From: 1-14-0-10-37-14 sp037130845
GTDB lineage: Bacteria; Patescibacteriota; Patescibacteriia; Patescibacteriales; Patescibacteriaceae
DNA: 7,080 bases
Direction: 5' to 3'
Assembly: GCA_037130845.1 (NCBI GenBank)
Contig: JBAXSE010000036.1
Span: 1-7,080, forward strand
In this document: positions 1 to 5,712 of the stretch, piece by piece
Layout of the letters: each line of letters starts with the position of its first letter
Numbering within the stretch: position 1 is the stretch's first letter
Program-made: the position numbers and the translations under genes
Notes under the pieces: generated by a model
Told to the model about the DNA's origin: nothing
Database searches by the model: none
The model's input: the letters and a program-made list of their open reading frames with translations, nothing else

Positions 1-22
1 ACAGCAATTATCTCTCATCTGA

Positions 23-47
23 TACCCCGTCAGCTTGCTGCGGGGTA
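23..47. repeat. GC-rich palindrome downstream of clpB, possible terminator or REP-like element
   Basis: The arms TACCCCG (23-29) and CGGGGTA (41-47) pair perfectly. Between them CAGC (31-34) and GCTG (37-40) also pair, with one unpaired T at position 30. The hairpin lies 15 bases beyond the clpB stop codon, where a terminator is expected. However, the minus-strand sequence beyond it (positions 22 to 1) has no T run, so it is not a standard intrinsic terminator for clpB. On the plus strand it is followed by T-rich but interrupted sequence, so it may end a gene lying left of the window. The CAGCTTGCTG core and ATTCATT tail also recall dispersed REP-type palindromes. The structure is seen directly; its role is uncertain. 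Confidence 0.5.
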
Positions 48-51
48 ATTC

Positions 52-70
52 ATTATTTGATATTATTTGA
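52..70. repeat. 10-bp tandem duplication over the clpB stop codon
   Basis: ATTATTTGAT (52-61) is followed directly by ATTATTTGA (62-70), a near-complete second copy. The copy at 62-70 contains the clpB stop codon (TAA on the minus strand, 63-65) and the last lysine codon. The unit is 10 bp long, so the outer copy is not in frame as a second stop. It is probably a small slippage duplication with no function. Confidence 0.6.
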
Positions 71-2720
71 CGGCGAACTCAATCTGGTCCTTTAGCCCGA
101 CATTAATAGTGACCAGGTCGCCTTCTTTGATCTTGCCTTCGATAATCTCCATGGCTAATTCGTCCAAGATCAGTTCTTGGATTTTGCGCTTGAGCGGGCG
201 GGCGCCGAAGGTCTGGTCGAAGCCTTTGTTAGCCAGCAGTTCTTTGACCTTTTTGGCTATGCGCAGTTTGATGTCTTTGTTGCCCAGGCGCAATTCGACT
301 TTGGCTAGTTCCAGGTCGACAATCTTGGCCAGTTCTTCTTTGGTCAAGGATTTAAAGATAACGATATCATCGATACGGTTAAGAAACTCCAGTTTGAAGT
401 TTTGGCGCAAGATCTTGTCGATGCGTTCACGCATTTCATTCTGGCGGAATTTGTCCGCTTGCGTTTTGTCAGTGGTGTCCAGAAAACCGATAGAGAACTC
501 TTGGATGACTTCGTTGCCCAGGTTAGAGGTCATGATGATGATGGTATTCTTAAAGTTAGCAACGCGGCCTTTGGAGTCGGTCAGTTGGCCGTCGTCTAGT
601 ATTTGCAATAGCATATTGAAGACTTCCGGGTGCGCTTTTTCGATTTCGTCAAACAGAATAACCGAATATGGTTTGCGGCGGATTTTGTCCGTCAGTTGTC
701 CGCCATCATCGTGGCCGACATAGCCAGGAGGCGAGCCGATCAGTTTGGCGGCTGAATGTTTCTCCATAAACTCGGACATATCGATGCGGATCATCGCTTG
801 TTCGTCGTTGAATATAAATCCGGCCAGAGCTTTGGCTAGTTCGGTTTTGCCGACGCCGGTGGGACCGACAAACAAGAAGGAACCGATCGGCTTCTTTTCT
901 TCGTTGATGCCGGCGCGGGAACGGCGGATAGCGTTCGAGACTGCCTTGATGGCGATGTCTTGGCCGATGATGCGTACGCCCAATTCCGATTCCAAACGGG
1001 TCAGCTTCTTGATTTCCGATTCTAACATTTTGGATACCGGGATGCCGGTCCAGCGGGCAACAACTTTGGCCACATCCTCGGCGGTGATTTCTTCCTTTAA
1101 TATCTTTTGGCCTGAGGATTGGATTTTAACCAGCTCGGTTTCTAATGTTTTGATTTCTTTTTCCAGCTCGGGAATGCGGCCATAACGGATCTCGGCAACC
1201 TTGGCCAGATCTTCGCCGTTTCGTTGGAAGATATCGGCCTGCAGTTTCTGTTCGTCGATTTCTTTCTTGGCGGCGCGAATGCCGGAGATAATAGTTTTTT
1301 CGTTCTGCCAGTGCAGTTCCAATTGGTGGGAAACTTCTTTGATCTTGGCTAGACGCGCGTTAATAGTACGGGCTTTGGCTTGCACCTTCTTTTTCTCTAA
1401 ATCGTTTTCTGCCGATCGCAGTTCTTGATCGGTGCCGGCTTTGGCGATTTCGAGGCGTTTAATTTCACGGCGTTGGGCGTCCAGTTCGTCCGGGCAGGAA
1501 TCGATTTCCATGCGCAAAGCGCTGCAGGCCTCGTCCATCAGGTCGACTGCCTTGTCAGGCAAAAATCGATCGGCGATATAACGATGTGAAAGTTTGACAG
1601 CCGCAACAACTGCTGAGTCGGTAATCTTGACGCCATGATGAACTTCGTATTTTTCTTTGATGCCGCGCATGATGTCAATGGCGTCTTCGAGCGACGGTTC
1701 CTTGACGTAAACAGGCTGGAAGCGGCGTTCCAGAGCGGAATCCTTTTCGATATATTTTTGGTACTCTTTGGTGGTAGTTGCGCCGATGGTAATAATCTCG
1801 CCGCGCGAGAGGGCTGGCTTAAGCATATTGGAAGCATCCATCGATCCTTCGGAGGCGCCGGCGCCGACAATTGTGTGCAGCTCGTCGATGAACAAAATAA
1901 TCTTGCCGCCGGCAGCCTTGATTTCTTTAAGTACGGATTTTAGGCGCTCTTCAAACTCGCCGCGGAATTTGGTGCCGGCAATCAAGGCGCCCAAGTCAAG
2001 GCTGACCAAGGTTTTGCCCTTGAGCGTTTCCGGCACATCGTCTTCGACGATGCGTTGGGCCAGTCCTTCGATGATGGCAGTTTTGCCGGTGCCGGCGTCG
2101 CCGATTAATACCGGGTTGTTCTTGATGCGGCGTGATAGCACTTGCATGATGCGGCGGATTTCTTCGTCACGGCCGATCACCGGGTCCAGTTTGCCATTTT
2201 TGGCTAGTTCGGTCAGATTGATGGTATATTTTTCTAAAACACGATGTTGGTTTTCGGTCGAAGGGGAATCAATCTTGGTATTGCCGCGCAAGTCTTTGAG
2301 GATCAATAGCATCTTGTCATAAGTGATGCCGATTTCAATCAAGATTTTTTTGGCTTTGCATTTAGCTTGCAACATGCCCAATAAGATGTGTTCGGTGGAG
2401 ATATATTCATCGCTCATCTTGATCGATTCGGCGTTTGACGCTTCAAAGACCTCGGCCATTTCCTGGGTGCCTTGTACCATGCCGATGCTGGCTTGGACTT
2501 GGTTCTTGGGCAAGTTTTCGATCTCAATCTCGCATTTTTCGATTACCATGCCGTCGTCAATCTTAAATTTGTCCAAAATTGAGCGCACCAAGCTATCAGG
2601 CTGCTCGATGAGCGCCAGCAGCATGTGCAGGCTGCCGATGTGTTGTTGGCCGAATTCTTGGGCGATTACCTGGGAATTAATAATAGCTTCTTGAGCTTTA
2701 TGGGTAAATTTATCAAACAT
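63..2720 (-). CDS. clpB: ATP-dependent protein disaggregase ClpB (Hsp100)
   Basis: ClpB is a cytoplasmic hexameric AAA+ machine that, with DnaK/DnaJ/GrpE, threads aggregated proteins through its central pore. The 885-residue product shows the full architecture. A Clp N-domain spans about 1-145. The first AAA module has Walker A GDAGTGKT (207-214), pore loop KFRG (251-254), Walker B ending D279-E280 and arginine fingers R332/R333. A coiled-coil middle domain of about 130 residues (about 405-535) contains the ClpB motif RYGRIPELE (512-520). The second AAA module has GPTGVGKT (619-626), pore-loop Y667, Walker B ending D691-E692 and sensor 2 GARPLKR (839-845). The long middle domain separates it from ClpC and ClpA. 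Walker A1 reads GDAG where family members usually have GEPG. The ATG is chosen because MFDKFTHKAQEA matches the normal ClpB start; no Shine-Dalgarno precedes it. It is monocistronic here, with HrcA control inferred from the upstream CIRCE. Confidence 0.97.
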   Translation of the reverse strand: MFDKFTHKAQEAIINSQVIAQEFGQQHIGSLHMLLALIEQPDSLVRSILDKFKIDDGMVIEKCEIEIENLPKNQVQASIGMVQGTQEMAEVFEASNAESIKMSDEYISTEHILLGMLQAKCKAKKILIEIGITYDKMLLILKDLRGNTKIDSPSTENQHRVLEKYTINLTELAKNGKLDPVIGRDEEIRRIMQVLSRRIKNNPVLIGDAGTGKTAIIEGLAQRIVEDDVPETLKGKTLVSLDLGALIAGTKFRGEFEERLKSVLKEIKAAGGKIILFIDELHTIVGAGASEGSMDASNMLKPALSRGEIITIGATTTKEYQKYIEKDSALERRFQPVYVKEPSLEDAIDIMRGIKEKYEVHHGVKITDSAVVAAVKLSHRYIADRFLPDKAVDLMDEACSALRMEIDSCPDELDAQRREIKRLEIAKAGTDQELRSAENDLEKKKVQAKARTINARLAKIKEVSHQLELHWQNEKTIISGIRAAKKEIDEQKLQADIFQRNGEDLAKVAEIRYGRIPELEKEIKTLETELVKIQSSGQKILKEEITAEDVAKVVARWTGIPVSKMLESEIKKLTRLESELGVRIIGQDIAIKAVSNAIRRSRAGINEEKKPIGSFLFVGPTGVGKTELAKALAGFIFNDEQAMIRIDMSEFMEKHSAAKLIGSPPGYVGHDDGGQLTDKIRRKPYSVILFDEIEKAHPEVFNMLLQILDDGQLTDSKGRVANFKNTIIIMTSNLGNEVIQEFSIGFLDTTDKTQADKFRQNEMRERIDKILRQNFKLEFLNRIDDIVIFKSLTKEELAKIVDLELAKVELRLGNKDIKLRIAKKVKELLANKGFDQTFGARPLKRKIQELILDELAMEIIEGKIKEGDLVTINVGLKDQIEFAVK

Positions 2721-2736
2721 AGGATTAATTGAATTG

Positions 2737-2763
2737 TTAGCACTCTTATATATAGAGTGCTAA
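2737..2763 (-). promoter_or_regulatory. CIRCE operator (HrcA binding site) of clpB
   Basis: The arms TTAGCACTC (2737-2745) and GAGTGCTAA (2755-2763) are perfect inverted repeats separated by nine bases. This is exactly the published CIRCE consensus, TTAGCACTC-N9-GAGTGCTAA. HrcA binds it as a dimer and represses until heat stress titrates GroEL. Here it covers the predicted transcription start (about 2760) and the 5' leader of clpB, so bound HrcA should block initiation. It also implies an hrcA gene elsewhere in the genome. The plus-strand gene starts 176 bases away and has its own promoter, so it is unlikely to be under this operator. Confidence 0.96.
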
Positions 2764-2766
2764 GAT

Positions 2767-2795
2767 AATATACTATTTGGGCTAATTGATGTCAA
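2767..2795 (-). promoter_or_regulatory. Housekeeping-sigma promoter of clpB
   Basis: Read on the minus strand, a consensus -35 TTGACA (2795-2790) is separated by 17 bases from the -10 TATATT (2772-2767, 5 of 6 consensus). Initiation is predicted near 2760, inside the CIRCE. That leaves an untranslated leader of about 40 nt that is AU-rich and has no AGGAGG-like element before the ATG. A strong housekeeping promoter held down by HrcA is the usual class I heat-shock arrangement. Confidence 0.85.
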
Positions 2796-2903
2796 CATCT
2801 GGAGATATTTTGGCTAATATAAGGCAAAATAATGATACAGTTTTTTCTTCAAACGGGGGCTTACAGTGCTGGGGAAGAATTTTGGCAGTTGGCGCGTTTT
2901 TGC

Positions 2904-2932
2904 TTGAATATTTGCGGGTTATTAGCTAAAAT
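2904..2932 (+). promoter_or_regulatory. Predicted leaderless promoter of the glycosyltransferase-Nudix gene
   Basis: A -35-like TTGAAT (2904-2909, 4 of 6) and a -10 TAAAAT (2927-2932, 5 of 6) are 17 bases apart. The -10 ends 6 nt before the ATG at 2939, so initiation at the usual distance would fall on the A of the start codon. This fits the absence of any Shine-Dalgarno sequence. The rest of the 218-bp divergent region, about 2796-2903, shows no convincing gene or structured element. Confidence 0.55.
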
Positions 2933-2938
2933 AAGTTT

Positions 2939-4111
2939 ATGAAAAAAATAAAGATAATGGGAGTAAATCTGGCAGTGTTGCCTGTGCCGGAAGTGTATCA
3001 AATTATAGGCCATTTTTTGCTTTCTCGGCGCGCTCGGCAGATTGTTACGCCGAACCCGGAGATTTTGCTGGAAGCGGAGCACAATGACGAATATGCCTAT
3101 GCTTTAAATGGGGCCAATCTGGCGGTGCCGGATGGCTTTGGCTTATCAATTGCCGGCTGGGTAAAGGGCGCGCGCTTGTCGCGAGTGCCTGGTTCCGATT
3201 TGGTGCCATACATTATAAAGAAAGGCGGCGAGCTGGGCTTGCGTCAAGCTGCCATTAGTTGGCGGGGCGGATTGTCTTCGGCCGAACAAATAAAAGCAGT
3301 TCTCAATAAAATGGCTCCCGGGTCCCGTGTTCGTATTTTTGAGCTGGAGCGGGGAGAGGATCTGCCAGTTGAGTATTTTGATTTTGATCCGCAGGTGGTC
3401 TTGGTTTCCTTGGGCGCGCCATGGCAGGATATTCTGGCGGCTCGTCTGCGCGATGAAGGCCGCAGCCTGCGCCTGGTAATGGGCGTAGGCGGCAGCTTTG
3501 ATTTTCTGACCGGCCTTGCCAAGCGGTCGCCGCGAATCCTGCGCAGCATCGGTTTGGAATGGTTGTGGCGATTGGTGCGTTATCCGCGCGCGCGGACAAA
3601 GCGAGTGCTGCGAGCCGTGATTGTCTTTCCTCTCCATTTTATAATACGCGATTTTATCAATAAGTATTTTTATCGCCCGAATGTCGTTGGTTTTATTTAT
3701 GACCGTCAGGGGCGGGTGTTGTTGCTAAACTCCAATAAAGAGCCTCGCGATTTTTGGAAATTACCCCAGGGGGGTATAGAAGCAGGCGAAAGCCCGCAGC
3801 AAGCGGTTTTGCGAGAAATGTCCGAAGAGCTGGGTGTCACCAATTTTAAACTGCACGCTTGTTACCGCCACGTCTTCAAATACCGCTGGCCCAAGCATTA
3901 TGATTTGGGCGGCTACAAGGGACAGCAGCAAAGCCTTTGCCTATTGGAATACCTCGGACAGCCCGATGATATTAAATTGTCAGCCGAAAATAAGGACTAC
4001 AAATGGGTGCCTATGGATCGATTGCTGCAAGAGGCTGATCCGGTGACCAAAATGGCCTATACTAAATTCCGTGATTTGTTCCATAACTATAGCCAGAAGA
4101 TAAAACAGTAA
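2939..4111 (+). CDS. WecG/TagA/CpsF-family glycosyltransferase fused to an RppH-like Nudix hydrolase
   Basis: This 390-residue protein has two domains. Residues 1 to about 215 are a GT26 (WecG/TagA/CpsF) transferase. Members move a sugar, often ManNAc or its acid from a UDP donor, onto undecaprenyl-linked GlcNAc at the inner membrane face. Visible family marks are TPNPE (37-41), VPDGFGL with the conserved aspartate D65, GAPWQD (159-164, family usually GxPxQE), GVGGSFDFLTG (182-192) and GLEWLWRL (205-212). A basic, hydrophobic stretch (about 218-242) probably lies on the membrane. Residues about 247-378 are a Nudix domain with a perfect Nudix box from G278 to V300 (E284, R292, E293, E296, E297, G299). 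The flanking WKLPQGG (273-279) and GYKGQQQ (325-331) recall RppH and dinucleoside-polyphosphate hydrolases. The segment between the two GT halves (about 105-140) is divergent. The ATG fits the family start MKKIKIMGV. Activity of each domain is inferred; the actual sugar and Nudix substrate cannot be told. Confidence 0.9.
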   Translation: MKKIKIMGVNLAVLPVPEVYQIIGHFLLSRRARQIVTPNPEILLEAEHNDEYAYALNGANLAVPDGFGLSIAGWVKGARLSRVPGSDLVPYIIKKGGELGLRQAAISWRGGLSSAEQIKAVLNKMAPGSRVRIFELERGEDLPVEYFDFDPQVVLVSLGAPWQDILAARLRDEGRSLRLVMGVGGSFDFLTGLAKRSPRILRSIGLEWLWRLVRYPRARTKRVLRAVIVFPLHFIIRDFINKYFYRPNVVGFIYDRQGRVLLLNSNKEPRDFWKLPQGGIEAGESPQQAVLREMSEELGVTNFKLHACYRHVFKYRWPKHYDLGGYKGQQQSLCLLEYLGQPDDIKLSAENKDYKWVPMDRLLQEADPVTKMAYTKFRDLFHNYSQKIKQ

Positions 4112-4129
4112 AAAATTAAGATTATATAT

Positions 4130-5605
4130 ATGGAAAAAGCTAGACTAAGACTTGCGCCCAGCCCGACTGGATTCCTGCACATCGGTAATTTGCGCACCGC
4201 TCTGCATGGCTATCTGCTGGCAAAATCAAAAAAAGGCTTGGCAGAAGGGCAAGGCAAATTTATTTTACGCATCGAGGATACAGACGAAAAGCGCGAGGTA
4301 GAAGGAGCGGTAGAGGGCCTGATAAAAGTCTTGGATTGGGCTGGGATCAAATTTGACGAAGGCCCTGGCATTGGCGGAGAATTTGGCCCTTATGTGCAGA
4401 CCCAGCGCCTGGATACATATGATTTTTATGCTAAAAAATTATTAGCCGAGAATTCCGCTTATCGTTGCTTCTGTACTCCGGAACGCTTGCAAGAAATGCG
4501 CGAGAAACAATCTGACATGAAGCTGCCGCCTCGCTATGACCGCCTTTGCCGCAATCTAAACGTCGAGCAGATTAAGGAAAACATGGATCAAGGCAAGCCT
4601 TATGTGGTTCGTCAAATGATGCCCTTGGAGGGCGAGGTAATAGTTAATGATATCTTGCGCGGCGAGATTAAGTTTAATGCCTCTGATCTGGATGATCAGG
4701 TTTTGGTCAAGTCTAACGGTGTGCCTACTTATCATTTTGCCAGTGTGGTTGATGACCATCTGATGGAAATAACCCACGTCACTAGAGGCGATGAATGGCT
4801 GCCTAGTTTCCCTAAAAATGTTTTATTATATCAAGCTTTTGGCTGGGAAGTGCCAAAATTCATCCATCTTGCCCTAATTCTAAACAAAAGCGGCGGCAAG
4901 CTGTCCAAGCGCCAAGGCGATGTTTTTGTCGAGGATTTTCGCGCCAAGGGATATCTGCCCGAAGCGATTATCAATTTTTGCGCTTTGATGGGTTGGCATG
5001 ACAAGACAGACAAGGAGCTGTTTACTATGGACGAATTATTGGAATCTTTCAGTCTTGATGGCATGGGCGCCAGTCCGGCGATTTTTGATCTGGACAAGCT
5101 GGATTATCTCAATGGCTATTATTTGCGGCGGAAATCCGTCTCCGAGTTGGCTGTGTTAATCAGGCCGTTTTTGACCGAAAACCTGGTTCAAGCGCATTTT
5201 AGCCTACAGACGCCGGCTTATTTGGAAGCGGTTGCGGCGACGGTGCAGGAGCGGCTGAAAAAATTGTCAGACGTGGTGGATATGACCAGATTTTATTTTA
5301 TCGACAAGCTAGCCTTTCCCAAGGAGATGCTGGCTTGGAAAACCATGACGTCCCAACAGGCAATCATCAATCTGCAAGAGCTCAAAACAATCCTGGAGCA
5401 GATTAGCATTGATGATTGGCGGACAGCCAAGCTGGAGGAATCAATTATGGCTTGGCTGAAAACAAATGACAAGAAAGTCGGTGAATATTTGTGGCCCTTG
5501 CGCGTGGCCCTGACCGGCGAGAAATACAGCCCCGGCCCCTTTGAAGTGATGGGCGTAATGGGCAAAGAAAACAGCCTCAAGCGGGTAGACCAGGCGATCG
5601 CATAA
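4130..5605 (+). CDS. gltX: Glutamyl-tRNA synthetase
   Basis: This cytoplasmic class I aminoacyl-tRNA synthetase attaches glutamate to tRNA-Glu using ATP. The 491-residue length is normal. It shows the HIGH-type motif HIGN (17-20) after RLAPSPTGF, the conserved RIEDTD (47-52), THVTRGDEW (215-223) and the KMSKS-type loop KLSKR (257-261). It ends in the usual anticodon-binding helical domain with PLRVALTG (456-463). Cysteines C113, C115 and C140 have the spacing of the zinc-binding cysteines of E. coli GluRS. The fourth position, a histidine there, is N142, so zinc binding is doubtful. It starts 18 nt after the fusion gene and probably shares its transcript; there is no clear Shine-Dalgarno or separate promoter. 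Whether it is discriminating, or also charges tRNA-Gln for GatCAB, cannot be decided here. Confidence 0.96.
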   Translation: MEKARLRLAPSPTGFLHIGNLRTALHGYLLAKSKKGLAEGQGKFILRIEDTDEKREVEGAVEGLIKVLDWAGIKFDEGPGIGGEFGPYVQTQRLDTYDFYAKKLLAENSAYRCFCTPERLQEMREKQSDMKLPPRYDRLCRNLNVEQIKENMDQGKPYVVRQMMPLEGEVIVNDILRGEIKFNASDLDDQVLVKSNGVPTYHFASVVDDHLMEITHVTRGDEWLPSFPKNVLLYQAFGWEVPKFIHLALILNKSGGKLSKRQGDVFVEDFRAKGYLPEAIINFCALMGWHDKTDKELFTMDELLESFSLDGMGASPAIFDLDKLDYLNGYYLRRKSVSELAVLIRPFLTENLVQAHFSLQTPAYLEAVAATVQERLKKLSDVVDMTRFYFIDKLAFPKEMLAWKTMTSQQAIINLQELKTILEQISIDDWRTAKLEESIMAWLKTNDKKVGEYLWPLRVALTGEKYSPGPFEVMGVMGKENSLKRVDQAIA

Positions 5606-5619
5606 ATAAACATATAGAA

Positions 5620-5645
5620 AAGTCAAAACTCAATATCTTTGACTT
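5620..5645. repeat. AT-rich inverted repeat after gltX
   Basis: AAGTCAAA (5620-5627) and TTTGACTT (5638-5645) form an 8-bp stem with a 10-base loop just after the gltX stop. The following TTTTAACTTTTGAATT is built from similar short words. The stem is weak and lacks a clean T tract. It may help terminate transcription or simply be low-complexity spacer; the stronger terminator follows at 5667. Confidence 0.35.
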
Positions 5646-5666
5646 ATTACTTTTAACTTTTGAATT

Positions 5667-5696
5667 ATCAAGGCTTTTGCCTTGATTTTTCTTTTT
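5667..5696 (+). terminator. Intrinsic terminator of gltX
   Basis: ATCAAGGC (5667-5674) and GCCTTGAT (5679-5686) form a perfect 8-bp stem with a TTTT loop. The right arm runs into a T tract (5686-5690), then C and five more Ts to 5696. This is a typical Rho-independent terminator, 61 bases past the gltX stop. It overlaps the -35 area of the next promoter, so the end of one transcription unit and the start of the next are interleaved. Confidence 0.85.
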
Positions 5697-5706
5697 GTGC
5701 TATAAT
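5677..5706 (+). promoter_or_regulatory. Extended -10 promoter of the M23 peptidase gene, predicted leaderless
   Basis: A perfect -10 TATAAT (5701-5706) is preceded by TGC (5698-5700), the extended -10 TGn element. A weak -35 TTGCCT (5677-5682, 4 of 6) sits 18 bases upstream inside the gltX terminator. The -10 ends 6 nt before the ATG at 5713, so the predicted transcript begins at the start codon. This promoter is the main reason for preferring the ATG at 5713 over the upstream TTG at 5695, which lies upstream of the -10 and would not be transcribed. Confidence 0.8.
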
Positions 5707-5712
5707 AACTTT

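Noticed and set aside
1768..2694. Long plus-strand open frames opposite clpB (1768-2322 and 2323-2694)
   Set aside because: Serine-rich, low-complexity translations lying antisense to well-conserved ClpB motifs; no start signals and no family resemblance.
2861..3082. Possible small minus-strand gene of 73 codons in the divergent region
   Set aside because: More than half overlaps the transferase N-terminus, it has no promoter or ribosome site, and its composition resembles nothing known.
3146..3637. Minus-strand open frame of 163 codons inside the glycosyltransferase gene
   Set aside because: It lies opposite conserved GT26 motifs, and its composition (many Arg, Gln, Pro, Ala) is typical of an antisense shadow.
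4112..4129. Separate leaderless promoter for gltX (TAAGAT or TATATA before the ATG)
   Set aside because: TAAGAT matches only 4 of 6 with no acceptable -35 at 16-18 bases, and TATATA is only one base before the ATG. Co-transcription over the 18-nt gap is simpler.
5695..5712. TTG start six codons upstream of the peptidase ATG (MCYNNF extension)
   Set aside because: It lies upstream of, and its codons run through, the extended -10 TGC-TATAAT box, so it would not be in the transcript. The extension also puts polar residues before an otherwise normal signal sequence.
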